DNA of 64,000 bases from positions 1,054,001 through 1,118,000 of the forward strand of contig NZ_MRDM01000014.1 in the NCBI RefSeq assembly GCF_002008165.1, read 5' to 3'. How positions within the stretch are numbered: the first letter of the stretch is position 1; the number at the start of each line of letters is the position of its first letter. Shown in pieces: positions 27,241-35,600 of this stretch. Under the pieces are notes generated by a model that was not told where the DNA came from, ran no database searches, and saw only the letters and a list, made by a program, of their open reading frames with translations. Made by a program: the position numbers and the translations under genes. The stretch is from Rhizobium laguerreae (GTDB taxonomy: Bacteria; Pseudomonadota; Alphaproteobacteria; Rhizobiales; Rhizobiaceae).

Positions 27241-28149
27241 ATGTTCAAGCTCGCGCATATTTCCGACATCCACCTCGGGCCGTTGCCCAGTCTTTCCATT
27301 CAAGAGCTGTTTTCAAAACGCATAACAGGCTTTGTGAACTGGCATCGAAATCGACGCAAGCACCTTTTCGGCAGCACGCTGGATCTGCTGCTCGACGACA
27401 TCCGCGCCCATCAGGCCGATCACCTGGCCGTCACCGGGGACCTCGTCAATCTGGCGAGCGGCATCGAGATCCGCTCGGCCGCCGCCTGGCTGCGCGCGCT
27501 CGGCGATCCTGCAGACACGTCGGTCGTTCCCGGCAACCACGATGCCTATGTACCCGGCTCCTACGAGAAGTCGATGCGCGCCTGGTACGATTATGTCCGC
27601 GGCGATCTCGCTCCACCGCAATGGCAGGACGACCGCCATATCTTTCCTTATCTGCGCGTTCGCGGCAAAGTCGCGATTGTCGGCTGTTCGACGGCAGTCG
27701 CCACCCCTCCCTTCGCCGCCTCTGGCTTTTTCGGCGCGCGACAGGCCCGCGATACTGTCAACATACTGCGTGCGGCTGGCGAAGCCGGCCTCTTCCGCGT
27801 CGTCATGATCCATCACCCGCCGATCCGCGGCGCCACGGCCTTCTATAAACGGATGATCGGCATCCGCCGCTTCGCCGCCGTGATTTCGACGGGCGGCGCC
27901 GAACTCGTGCTGCACGGACATACGCACCTGAACACGCTAAATTGGCTGCGCGGCCAGATGCAGCCGGTGCCAGTTGTCGGTATCGCCTCTGCCTCGCAGG
28001 GACCGGGCAGCATCAAGCCGCCCGCAGCCTACAACCTCTTCTCCATCGATGGCTCTCCCGGTGCCTGGGAGCTCAGCGGCGAGCGCTTCAGCCTCAACAG
28101 GGCTGGCGACGCGGTGATGCCGGAAAGCGCCGATATTTTCGCGTCTTAG
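27241..28149 (+). CDS. Metallophosphoesterase
   Basis: 302 residues, calcineurin-like. All five metal-site blocks are present: DIHLG (about residues 8-12), GDLVN (about 60), GNHDAY (about 98), MIHHPP and HGHTHLN. Members of this family hydrolyse cyclic nucleotides, UDP-sugars or nucleic acids; the specificity is not evident. ATG 27241 (MFKLAHISDIHLGP) brings the first motif to the usual position; ATG 27229 is an in-frame alternative. No good Shine-Dalgarno is seen for either. Confidence 0.9.
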   Translation: MFKLAHISDIHLGPLPSLSIQELFSKRITGFVNWHRNRRKHLFGSTLDLLLDDIRAHQADHLAVTGDLVNLASGIEIRSAAAWLRALGDPADTSVVPGNHDAYVPGSYEKSMRAWYDYVRGDLAPPQWQDDRHIFPYLRVRGKVAIVGCSTAVATPPFAASGFFGARQARDTVNILRAAGEAGLFRVVMIHHPPIRGATAFYKRMIGIRRFAAVISTGGAELVLHGHTHLNTLNWLRGQMQPVPVVGIASASQGPGSIKPPAAYNLFSIDGSPGAWELSGERFSLNRAGDAVMPESADIFAS

Positions 28150-28308
28150 CTCCAGTTCCGGACTCTTTTTGTGCAGCACTTGAATCGATCTGCGAGGACG
28201 TCCTGCCGCCGCCGCAACATTTGCCGCAGAGGTTGCTTACCCTCTTGGTATTTTTAGTGGTAAGCGTACAATCCGAGCAACTGCATTGCCTGAGAACGGA
28301 GCGCGCCG

Positions 28309-28869
28309 ATGACTTTTTCTTTCCGCCACCTGTCCAGACTTTCGCTCGCCGCCGGCTTTGCCTTCGGCATCGCCACGGCCGCTTTCGCGGCCGGCGACAG
28401 CAACGATGAGAACAATCCGCCGCCGAAGACCCAGACGACCAAGACCTGCACCGGCGGCAAGGTCTGGGACAAGGCCAAGAAGGAATGTGTCACCCCGAAG
28501 AAGAGCAGCTTCAACGACGACGATCTCTATCAGTTCGCCCGCGAGTTTGCCTATGCCGGCCAGTATGACAACGCCATCACCGTGCTCAATCTCGCTCGCA
28601 ACCAGAACGACCCGCGCGTCCTGAACTATCTCGGCTACGCCAACCGCAAGGCCGGCCGCATGGAACTCGGCATGTCCTACTACCGCAAGGCGCTGCAGGC
28701 GGATGAGAATTATATCCTCGCCCGCTCCTATATGGGCATGGCGCTGGTGGAACAGGGAGACATCCAGGGTGCTCGCGTCCAGCTTGTCGAAATCCGTGAT
28801 CGCGGCGGCGAAGGCACCTGGGCCTATCGCTCCCTGCTGCAAAGCTTGAACGGCTACAAGACATATTGA
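28309..28869 (+). CDS. Secreted tetratricopeptide-repeat protein
   Basis: 186 residues. An N-terminal signal peptide (SLAAGFAFGIATAAFAAG) is followed by a linker with two Cys (KTCTGGKVWDKAKKEC) and then TPR-like helices (DLYQFAREFAYAGQYDNAITVLNLA, PRVLNYLGYANRKAGRMELGMSYYRKALQ, YILARSYMGMALVEQGDIQGARVQL). It is predicted to be a periplasmic protein-interaction scaffold. The neighbours downstream are an ECF sigma/anti-sigma pair, but a 187-bp gap makes co-transcription unproven. Confidence 0.88.
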   Translation: MTFSFRHLSRLSLAAGFAFGIATAAFAAGDSNDENNPPPKTQTTKTCTGGKVWDKAKKECVTPKKSSFNDDDLYQFAREFAYAGQYDNAITVLNLARNQNDPRVLNYLGYANRKAGRMELGMSYYRKALQADENYILARSYMGMALVEQGDIQGARVQLVEIRDRGGEGTWAYRSLLQSLNGYKTY

Positions 28870-29056
28870 CGCAAGCTTTGCAGGCCACAATACGAAAATC
28901 CCTTGGGAAAGAGGGATGAAGATGACCGGATGCTTGCGAAGTGCAGGAGACTTGTTTCATAAAGCGCATGCATCGACGGCGTCGATAAAGTCGGTTTCGC
29001 GCCCGACGGCGAACCCTTCGTCCGCGAAACCATTGTGAATGCTTCTTGGATAGACA

Positions 29057-29566
29057 ATGCGTCAGCCCGCAACGACCATCGATCTCCGGCGTGATCTCGT
29101 CGGCCTCCTGCCCCGCCTTCGCCGCTTCGCGATCACGCTCGCGGGCGAGGTTGCCGTGGCCGATGAACTCGTTCAGGCCGTCTGTCAGCGCGCCGTCTCC
29201 AAAGGTCATCAATGGAGCGGCGAAGGCCGGCTGGAAAGCTGGATCTACACGCTTGCCCGCCAGCAATGGACCGACGACAACCGCAAGCGCAAGCCGAAGG
29301 CTTCCGTCCGCGGCAACGTCACCGATATTCGCGAGGCCGCGCGCGATCGCTCGGCCGCGGTCGATCCCGACACCATCCATCACATGATTTCCGATATGCC
29401 GGATGGCGTTTCCAGCATGTTCCTGCTGGTCGACGTCGAAGGCCACAGCTACCAGCAGGCAGCCGACATCATGGGCATTCCGGTGGCAAACGTCGTCTCG
29501 CAGCTCGCGACCGCGAGGCTGCATTTCGCCGGGCTTGCCGGCACCCACCCGATCCACAGGTTTTGA
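29057..29566 (+). CDS. RNA polymerase ECF-type sigma factor
   Basis: 169 residues with sigma region 2 (about 15-75, including ADELVQAVCQRAVSKGHQWSGEGRLESWIYTLARQQWTDDNRK) and region 4 (about 110-160, SSMFLLVDVEGHSYQQAADIMGIPVANVVSQLATAR). The region-4 recognition helix departs from the usual GTVRSRLxRAR: the first Arg is Val and SRL is SQL, which may alter promoter preference. It is followed by an overlapping anti-sigma gene. The 187 bp upstream (28870-29056) probably carry its promoter. Confidence 0.87.
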   Translation: MRQPATTIDLRRDLVGLLPRLRRFAITLAGEVAVADELVQAVCQRAVSKGHQWSGEGRLESWIYTLARQQWTDDNRKRKPKASVRGNVTDIREAARDRSAAVDPDTIHHMISDMPDGVSSMFLLVDVEGHSYQQAADIMGIPVANVVSQLATARLHFAGLAGTHPIHRF

Positions 29567-30414
29567 ATTTGCTCGATCTTAGGAAATTGCCGCTCGAAGC
29601 CCAGCTCACCGCTCTTCTCGACGGCGAAGTCTCGCCCGAACAGCGGCAAGAACTGGAGCAGCGTCTGGCAAGCGACGAGAATGCACGCCGACTGCATGAG
29701 AAGCTGCGTCACGGGGCTGATTTCGGCCGCCGCCGCCTCGACGATATCCTGAAGGAGCCTGTGCCGCTCGCCCTCGTCCGCTCGATCAAGAGCACGCAGC
29801 CGCCGAAAACGCCGATCGCCCAGCGCGCCACGCGCCCGCAAGTGAAACTGGCGCCGAGCGGCCCGCAGGCACTGGCCGCCGCGCTCATCCTCTTTGTCGT
29901 CGGTTGCGGTATCGGCTATTTCGTCGGCACCGCGCCGGATGCCGACGAGATTGCCAGCACGGCTACCACCAATGCGGCACCGGCCAATACCAGCGACTGG
30001 CTGGGCGACGTCACCGCCTTTCAACGCCTGCTGATCCGCCAGCCCCGTCATCTCGTCGAAGTGCCCGCCTCGCAGGCCGAGGAAATCTCCAGCTGGCTGA
30101 CGACGGCGATCGGCGTGCCCTTCCGCGTGCCGGATCTGAGCGCCGAAGCCTGGACCTTCCAGGGCGCACGCGTCATCCTTGGCGATAGCCGCCCTGTCGG
30201 ACAGCTCGTCTATTCTAATTCCGATGGCGACATCATCTCCATTTGCTTCCGCAAGGACGCACAGCCGCCGGAGACCGACGACTTCAAGGAAACGATCAAG
30301 GACGAGATCGGCCTCGTGACCTGGCACAATGCCGGCACCTCCTATGTGCTTGCCGGCCCCTCCGCCGAAGCAACGCTCGGCCAGCTCGCCATGGAGATCG
30401 CCACCGCGATCTGA
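29563..30414 (+). CDS. Membrane anti-sigma factor
   Basis: 283 residues. An N-terminal cytoplasmic part begins MNLLDLRKLPLEAQLTALLDGEVSPEQRQELEQRLASDE, typical of zinc-less anti-sigma domains. A single membrane helix follows (ALAAALILFVVGCGIGYFVGT, about residues 103-123), then a periplasmic domain of about 160 residues. The start is TTG 29563, overlapping the sigma stop as TTGA, which enforces coupled translation with the sigma factor. It probably binds the sigma factor at the membrane and releases it on an envelope or redox signal; this role is inferred from position and topology. Confidence 0.83.
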   Translation: MNLLDLRKLPLEAQLTALLDGEVSPEQRQELEQRLASDENARRLHEKLRHGADFGRRRLDDILKEPVPLALVRSIKSTQPPKTPIAQRATRPQVKLAPSGPQALAAALILFVVGCGIGYFVGTAPDADEIASTATTNAAPANTSDWLGDVTAFQRLLIRQPRHLVEVPASQAEEISSWLTTAIGVPFRVPDLSAEAWTFQGARVILGDSRPVGQLVYSNSDGDIISICFRKDAQPPETDDFKETIKDEIGLVTWHNAGTSYVLAGPSAEATLGQLAMEIATAI

Positions 30415-30420
30415 TTGCCG

Positions 30421-30456
30421 GAGCATGATGCCGAGCGGTATCCCACGACATCGTGC
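30421..30456. repeat. Short decayed palindromic repeat remnant
   Basis: GAGCATGATG and GACATCGTGC form imperfect arms around 16 nt. The sequence resembles the GAGCATGATG...CATCATGCTC repeats common between Rhizobium genes, here shortened. It lies between the convergent anti-sigma and quinone-oxidoreductase genes. Confidence 0.35.
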
Positions 30457-30471
30457 GTCGCCTTCTTTGAT

Positions 30472-31452
30472 TTAAGGCACCAGCACCACCTTGCCGACCG
30501 CCCGCCGTCCTTCGATGGCGCGATGCGCTTCCGCCGCTTGATGCAGTGGGAAACGACCGCCGTCGATAACCGTCAGGGCACCCGCCGCGGCAAGCTCGAA
30601 GAGCGCGGCAAGATCCTCCTGCACCCCCTGAGGCGTCAGCAGCGGCAATAGCGAAAATCCCTTGATTGACTGATTGTCATCAAGCATGTGCTCGACATCG
30701 GCCTCCTCAAGCCCGAACCGCCCCATCGCCGCCAGCACCAGCTCGCCGCAAGGCGCCAGCGCATCGAGTGCCGCCCTTGAAAACGCGCCGCCGACGGTTT
30801 CATAGATGATATCCGCGCCGAGCCCTCCGGTCAGCCTTCTGACGTCCTCCTGCCAGCCAGACGCCGTATAATCGACCGCATGATCGGCGCCGAGAGACAG
30901 GGAAAGCGCCCTCTTCTCGTCACTGCTCGCCGCCGCGATCACCATCCTCGCCCCGTCACGTCTCGCGAGCTGCACCAGCAGCGACCCGACACCGCCCGCT
31001 GCCGCACTCACGAGAACATTCTTGCCTTTCGCGGGACTGCGGCGCAGGAGATGCGACGCGGTCAGCCCTTGCACCATCAAACCGGCAGCCGCCGCGAAAG
31101 AAACCGCATCCGGCAGCTGCATCACCGCCCTGCCGTCGACCGCGACGAATTCGGCATAGCCGCCAGAACCGCGCCCGGTCGCAAAGAGAGGAACGGCAAC
31201 CCGCATGCCAATGAGCGAGCGGTCGGCACCAGGCTCTGCTCGCTCGATCGTACCCGCGACCTCGACACCGGGAAACATCGGCAGATCGGGCGTTGCGGCA
31301 TAACGGTCGGCCCGCATCAGCACCTCAAAGAAGTTGACACCCGCCGCATGGACGCGGATGAGAACCTCACCCGGCCCCAGCTCGGGAACCGGCAGTTCTA
31401 CGACCTCGAGGACATCGGGAGGACCGAAGCGAGTGAATTGGACGGCTTTCAT
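30472..31452 (-). CDS. Zinc-independent NADPH:quinone oxidoreductase (MDR superfamily)
   Basis: 326 residues. The N-terminal GroES-like domain starts MKAVQFTRFGPPDVLEVVELPVPELGPGEVLIRVHAAGVNFFEV; the Rossmann domain has VSAAAGGVGSLLVQLARRDGA (about residues 148-168), the AxxGGVG nucleotide-binding loop of quinone reductases. The zinc-ligand Cys and His residues of alcohol dehydrogenases are absent. Predicted to reduce quinones or enoyl compounds with NADPH. It is divergent from an HxlR regulator with 101 bp between starts, so it is the likely target of that regulator. Confidence 0.9.
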   Translation of the reverse strand: MKAVQFTRFGPPDVLEVVELPVPELGPGEVLIRVHAAGVNFFEVLMRADRYAATPDLPMFPGVEVAGTIERAEPGADRSLIGMRVAVPLFATGRGSGGYAEFVAVDGRAVMQLPDAVSFAAAAGLMVQGLTASHLLRRSPAKGKNVLVSAAAGGVGSLLVQLARRDGARMVIAAASSDEKRALSLSLGADHAVDYTASGWQEDVRRLTGGLGADIIYETVGGAFSRAALDALAPCGELVLAAMGRFGLEEADVEHMLDDNQSIKGFSLLPLLTPQGVQEDLAALFELAAAGALTVIDGGRFPLHQAAEAHRAIEGRRAVGKVVLVP

Positions 31453-31553
31453 GACAGATGAACCTCACGTCTGATTGGCGTGGGGCAGGTTTAGCAATAG
31501 ACTATCAGATAAAAATACACACTCTTTCGTGCCATACCCACCAGGAGGTGACC

Positions 31554-31967
31554 ATGGCTGAGCCGATGAAAAGACTCCCCGAGCTGCCAGTCGAGCGTGC
31601 GCTGAAGGTGATCTCAGGACGCTGGAAACCCATCATCCTCTATTACGTCTTCTCCGGTCCGAAGCGTCTTTCGGAACTGAAGCGGATGATGCCCGCCATT
31701 ACCCAGAAGGTGCTGATCCAGCAGCTGCGCGAGATGGAGGAGCACGGGCTGGTCGCCCGCCAAGTCTTTGCCGAGGTCCCCGCCCGTGTCAAATACAGCG
31801 CGACTGAACTCGGCCTTGGTCTCGAACCGGTGCTGCTGGCGCTCTGCCAATGGGGCAAGCGCCACGCAGAGGCGCGAAATGAAGCCGGCGAGATTGCCGA
31901 CTGCATCGTCAGACCGCGCCGCGCTACAGCGCCGCGCGTCTTTTCAGACGCGCATAGGACGCTGTAA
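31554..31967 (+). CDS. HxlR-family transcriptional regulator with repeat-derived tail
   Basis: 137-residue winged helix: ERALKVISGRWKPIILYYVFSGPKRLSELKRMMPAITQKVLIQQLREMEEHGLV spans residues 14-67. The usual N-terminal redox or quinone-sensing Cys of HxlR/YodB proteins is Leu11 here; remaining Cys are 98 and 117. Residues 123-137 (RATAPRVFSDAHRTL) come from the palindromic repeat at 31923-31998. ATG 31554 follows a strong AGGAGGTG. The regulator is divergent from a quinone reductase gene that it probably controls. Confidence 0.9.
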   Translation: MAEPMKRLPELPVERALKVISGRWKPIILYYVFSGPKRLSELKRMMPAITQKVLIQQLREMEEHGLVARQVFAEVPARVKYSATELGLGLEPVLLALCQWGKRHAEARNEAGEIADCIVRPRRATAPRVFSDAHRTL

Positions 31968-31998
31968 CTCTTTGAATTTCTACATAATTTAATGCAGT
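31923..31998 (+). repeat. Palindromic Rhizobium repeat, copy 2, extending into a coding region
   Basis: Starts CTACAGCGCCGCGCGTCTTTT and runs through CTGTAAC (the TAA is the HxlR stop), then CTTTGAATTTCTACATAATTTAATGCAG. It matches copy 1 closely over the first 45 bp in the same reading frame but lacks the CCTTAAATC/GATTTAAGG second hairpin, so it is a truncated copy. Confidence 0.82.
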
Positions 31999-32008
31999 AT
32001 TGCGGCCG

Positions 32009-32036
32009 AGGCCTGAGGCTTTCCGAAATCAGGCCT
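32009..32036 (-). terminator. Hairpin at the end of leuA
   Basis: AGGCCTGA (32009-32016) and TCAGGCCT (32029-32036) pair across a 12-nt loop; the 3' arm in plus orientation contains the leuA stop codon. No T run follows on the minus strand, so efficiency is uncertain. Confidence 0.4.
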
Positions 32037-33780
32037 TGCCGGCCTTCACGTCGAGCACGCGGTTTGCCGCCGAGACGATCGCTTCCAGCGATGCCGCGAC
32101 GATGTTGGTATTGATGCCGGCGCCGAAGAGTTTGCCGCCGGGATAGGAGGTCTCGACATAGGAGATCGCCGCCGCGTTCGAGCCATGCTGGAGCGAATGC
32201 TCGGAATAGTCCTCGACCGACATCTCGATGCCGAGATAATGCGACAGCGCATTGATGAAGCCATCGATCGGACCGTTGCCGCGCCCTTCGATGCGCTTGA
32301 TCTCCCCATTGTCGGTAATCTCGGCTGCGACGATCCGCTGACCCTTGTGCTCAGTGTCGGGATAGGTGTGATGGTCGACGAAGCGCAGGCGCCCTTCCGG
32401 CTGCGTCACGTAGCGCTCGATGAAGCGGTCGTAGATGCGCCGGGACGGAAGCTCCTTGCCCTCTACGTCGGTGATGCGCTGGATATCCTCGCGGAATTCC
32501 ACCTGCAGGTTGCGCGGCAGGTTCAGCCCGTAATCCTGCTGCAGGATATAGGCGATGCCGCCCTTGCCAGACTGAGAGTTGATGCGGATGATCGCCTCGT
32601 AGGAACGACCGACATCGCGCGGATCAATCGGCAGGTACGGAACTTCCCACACGGGATGATTGGCGACCTGTGCTGCCTTCATACCCTTGTTGATCGCGTC
32701 CTGATGCGAGCCGGAGAAGGCCGTATAGACCAGCTCGCCGACGTAAGGATGACGCTCGCCGATCACCATCTGGTTCGAATATTCGAACACTTCCTTGATG
32801 CGCTCGATATTCGAGCAATCGATCTCGGGATCGACGCCTTGCGTGAACATGTTCAGCGCCATCGTCACCATGTCGACATTGCCGGTGCGCTCGCCATTGC
32901 CGAACAGCGTGCCTTCGACGCGGTCGGCACCTGCCAGCAGTGCCAGTTCGGCAGCGGCAATGCCGGTGCCGCGATCGTTATGCGGATGCAGCGAAACGAT
33001 CAGATTCTCGCGATTGTCGAGGTTGCGGCACATCCATTCGATCTGGTCGGCATAGACGTTCGGCGTCGCCATCTCGACGGTGGACGGCAGGTTGATGATC
33101 AGCTTGTTATCGGGCGTCGGCTTGACGACCTCGATGACGGCATTGCAGATCTCCAGCGCCACATCGAGTTCGGTGCCGGTAAAGCTCTCCGGAGAATATT
33201 CAAAACGGTAACCGCCGCCGGCCTTCGTGGCCATATCGGTGATCATCTTGGCGGCATCGACGGCGATCTGCTTGATGCCCTGCACATCCTTGGCAAAGAC
33301 GACGCGGCGCTGCAGCTCGCTGGTGGAGTTGTAGAAGTGCACGATCGGCCGGTTTGCGCCTTCAAGCGCCTCGAAGGTGCGTGTGATGAGTTCCGGGCGG
33401 CACTGCACCAACACCTGCAGGGAGACGTCGTCGGGCACATTGCCCTCCTCCACACACCAGCGGGCAAAGTCGAAATCGGTCTGCGAAGCCGAGGGGAAAC
33501 CGATCTCGATTTCCTTGAAGCCCATCTCGATCAGCAAATGGAACATGCGCGCCTTGCGATCGTGGCCCATCGGGTCGACGAGCGCCTGGTTACCGTCGCG
33601 CAGGTCGACAGAGCACCAGACCGGTGCCTTGGTAATGGTCTTCGTCGGCCATGTGCGGTCGGGAATATTCACCTGCGGATAGGCCCGGTATTTCACCGCG
33701 GCGTCGGGCATGCCTTTAGCGGAGCTCATCTCGCACTTGGAGGCCATCTTATCTCGGGGGGATTGCGTCTTCGCATCCAT
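32029..33780 (-). CDS. leuA: 2-isopropylmalate synthase (long LeuA type)
   Basis: 583 residues, the long form found in actinobacteria and some proteobacteria. It condenses 2-ketoisovalerate with acetyl-CoA, the first step of leucine synthesis. The TIM barrel has APVWCSVDLRDGNQALVDPM (about residues 53-72), GFKEIEIGFPSASQTDFDFAR and the metal-binding HPHNDRGTGIAAAEL. The C-terminal regulatory domain (from about 440) includes GPIDGFINALSHYLG, the leucine feedback module. ATG 33780 lies behind GAGGAGAC. The gene is preceded by a leader-peptide attenuator (33935-34060). Confidence 0.97.
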   Translation of the reverse strand: MDAKTQSPRDKMASKCEMSSAKGMPDAAVKYRAYPQVNIPDRTWPTKTITKAPVWCSVDLRDGNQALVDPMGHDRKARMFHLLIEMGFKEIEIGFPSASQTDFDFARWCVEEGNVPDDVSLQVLVQCRPELITRTFEALEGANRPIVHFYNSTSELQRRVVFAKDVQGIKQIAVDAAKMITDMATKAGGGYRFEYSPESFTGTELDVALEICNAVIEVVKPTPDNKLIINLPSTVEMATPNVYADQIEWMCRNLDNRENLIVSLHPHNDRGTGIAAAELALLAGADRVEGTLFGNGERTGNVDMVTMALNMFTQGVDPEIDCSNIERIKEVFEYSNQMVIGERHPYVGELVYTAFSGSHQDAINKGMKAAQVANHPVWEVPYLPIDPRDVGRSYEAIIRINSQSGKGGIAYILQQDYGLNLPRNLQVEFREDIQRITDVEGKELPSRRIYDRFIERYVTQPEGRLRFVDHHTYPDTEHKGQRIVAAEITDNGEIKRIEGRGNGPIDGFINALSHYLGIEMSVEDYSEHSLQHGSNAAAISYVETSYPGGKLFGAGINTNIVAASLEAIVSAANRVLDVKAGKA

Positions 33781-33892
33781 CGTATCGTCTCCTCGTCCCG
33801 GCATTTGCCCGCTCTTAGCCGATCACGTAAGGCTTGGCGATAAACAAATGCGGACCTTGTCGGTCGTTAGGTCAATTTTGAAAGTGAGTCGC

Positions 33893-33936
33893 GAGGAGCG
33901 ATGGCCGGGCGGGCTTTCGGCCGCCGGGCGCTCCTC
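33893..33936 (-). promoter_or_regulatory. leuA leader hairpin, probable attenuation structure
   Basis: GAGGAGCG (33893-33900) and CGCTCCTC (33929-33936) form an 8-bp stem around a very GC-rich 28-nt loop with further pairing. On the transcript the 5' arm starts at the leader-peptide stop codon, so ribosome position would decide its formation. It lacks a clear U run, so it could be an antiterminator or pause hairpin instead of the terminator itself. Confidence 0.55.
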
Positions 33937-34060
33937 AAAGGACCCGGCAACCGCGCGTAAGGCCGAGGAGAAGAAGCGAGGTCAGGGCGCGCGTATTGTC
34001 ACGCAGGGCGATGCGGCCGCGTGCAATCGTGTCAGAAATTCTGGCGCCAGTGGTCTTCAT
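33935..34060 (-). CDS. leuL: Leucine leader peptide for leuA attenuation
   Basis: 41 codons, MKTTGARISDTIARG..., with ALTSLLLLGLTRG near the end: four consecutive Leu codons (residues 29-32) flanked by Leu26 and Leu34. Its stop abuts a hairpin 155 nt before leuA. The ATG lies 7 nt after a TATAAG -10 with TTGCCA 17 bp further upstream, and there is no Shine-Dalgarno, so transcription probably starts at or next to the A of ATG and translation is leaderless. Ribosome stalling at Leu codons under leucine shortage would alter hairpin choice and let leuA be transcribed. Confidence 0.8.
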   Translation of the reverse strand: MKTTGARISDTIARGRIALRDNTRALTSLLLLGLTRGCRVL

Positions 34061-34067
34061 GACCGCG

Positions 34068-34096
34068 CTTATAACCTCGGGCGGTGACGCTGGCAA
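34068..34096 (-). promoter_or_regulatory. Promoter of the leuA leader
   Basis: TTGCCA (34091-34096), a 17-bp spacer and TATAAG (34068-34073). The ATG of the leader peptide begins 7 nt downstream of the -10, the usual distance of a transcription start. Confidence 0.65.
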
Positions 34097-34209
34097 GTCC
34101 TTGCCCGGCTTTTGGTCGTCGCCAACGGTCGACGAACTGCCCGCCTATTGCCGGCGGAGTTGCCTGAAAGCGCCAGGATCCGGCATTTGCAGAGCAGAAC
34201 GACCTTCCG

Positions 34210-35409
34210 CTACCTCGACTGAGCTCGGTCTTTCCAAATCTTCACCAGCCGCGACAGCGCGAGCATCAGCCCACCGGCGATCAGGCCCCAGAAGGCGCCG
34301 GAAATACCGCCGAAGGAAACGCCGGATGCGGTGACGAGGAAGGTGATTGCCGCCGCCTCGCGCGAGTCCGGCGCCTGGAAGGCCGACATCGCCGAGGACG
34401 AGAAGGCGCCGACCAGCGCCAGCCCCGCCACCGCCTCGATCAGGATCGAAGGGGCGAGCGCGACGAAGGCCGTCACCGCGCCGGCGAGCAACCCGAGGAT
34501 GATATAACCGACGCCGGCGATCAGTGACGCCCAATAGCGCCGCTTCGGATCGGCATGGGCATCCTGTCCGGCGCACATCGCCGCGGTGATGGCCGCCAGA
34601 TTGACGGCGTGGCCGCCGAACGGCGCCGAGAGCAGCGAAAAGAAGCCGGTGACGGCAAAGAGCGGACCAGGCTTCGGATCGTAGTGGTTGACCTTCAGCA
34701 CCGCAATACCCGGAATGTTCTGCGAGGCCATGGTGACGATGAAGAGCGGCAACGCGATCGAGATGAGGCCGGCAAGATTGAACACCGGCCGGACGATCTC
34801 CGCCGTCGGCACCAATGATCGTTCCAGCGAGACTAGCGCACCGTCAGCGATATCGACGCCGAAGGCGAGCACCAGCACGAAAGCCGCGAGTGCTGCCGGC
34901 ACCGCCCAGAGCCGCTTGAAGGCGCCGACGACGATCCAGGCGACGACGATCGGCAGGCCGAACAGCGGATTGAAGCCGATCGCCTTAACCGGCGCGAAGC
35001 AGAGGCCGATCAGCACGCCGGCGAGCATCGCATTGGCGAGTGGTGCCGGAATGGCGGCAACCGCTCGCCCGAGCGGCTTGAACAGTCCCGCAACGATAAT
35101 CAGCGCAGCACAGATCAGGAATGCCCCGACCGCCGCATTGAAGCCGCCCTCGATCGTCCCGGTGCTTGCCAGCAGCGCGGCGCCCGGCGTCGACCAGGCG
35201 ATGCTGACCGGCAATCTGGTTACCGCACTCAGCACGATCGCGCAGACGCCCATGGAAATCGACAATGCCATCAGCCCGGAAGCCGCCTGTACATCCGTAG
35301 CGCCGACCGCCTGCAACCCGTGCAGCACAACGGCGAAGGAACTGGCGGAACCGACGAAGGCGGTCAGCAGCCCCATGAACAGGGCTTGGACGGAAAAATC
35401 TTTGAGCAT
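34210..35409 (-). CDS. BenE-family benzoate/H+ symporter-type transporter
   Basis: 399 residues from ATG 35409 (MLKDFSVQALFMGLLTAFVG). About 12 hydrophobic helices cover the length. Features of the BenE family include FVGSASSFAVVLHGLQAVG, SIAWSTPGAALLASTG, FNPLFGLPIVVAW and TGFFSLLSAPFGGHAVNLAAITAAMCAG. The known substrate class is benzoate and related aromatic acids by proton symport; no aromatic-degradation genes lie nearby, so the real substrate is unproven. A longer upstream frame lacks transporter character and was rejected. Confidence 0.88.
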   Translation of the reverse strand: MLKDFSVQALFMGLLTAFVGSASSFAVVLHGLQAVGATDVQAASGLMALSISMGVCAIVLSAVTRLPVSIAWSTPGAALLASTGTIEGGFNAAVGAFLICAALIIVAGLFKPLGRAVAAIPAPLANAMLAGVLIGLCFAPVKAIGFNPLFGLPIVVAWIVVGAFKRLWAVPAALAAFVLVLAFGVDIADGALVSLERSLVPTAEIVRPVFNLAGLISIALPLFIVTMASQNIPGIAVLKVNHYDPKPGPLFAVTGFFSLLSAPFGGHAVNLAAITAAMCAGQDAHADPKRRYWASLIAGVGYIILGLLAGAVTAFVALAPSILIEAVAGLALVGAFSSSAMSAFQAPDSREAAAITFLVTASGVSFGGISGAFWGLIAGGLMLALSRLVKIWKDRAQSR

Positions 35410-35600
35410 GGCGGGACTCGAGCTGCGCGAATGGCGCATGGAGCATGATGGTTGTCCCAGGCGCAAGTCCGGATTCATTGCTTTCCGTTCGGACCTTGCC
35501 GCTGGAAGATCATCTCCGTTCAGCACTATCCGAAAACAGAACGCCCTCACTTGCGATCGGCAGGCAAGGGCGGGTTCTTGGCAGCTTTGGCTGAGAAAAC

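Noticed and set aside
32185..33843. 552-residue open frame on the plus strand across leuA
   Set aside because: It is the antisense of leuA, kept open by high-GC codon bias; the translation is rich in His, Arg and Asp repeats with no domain and no ribosome-binding site.
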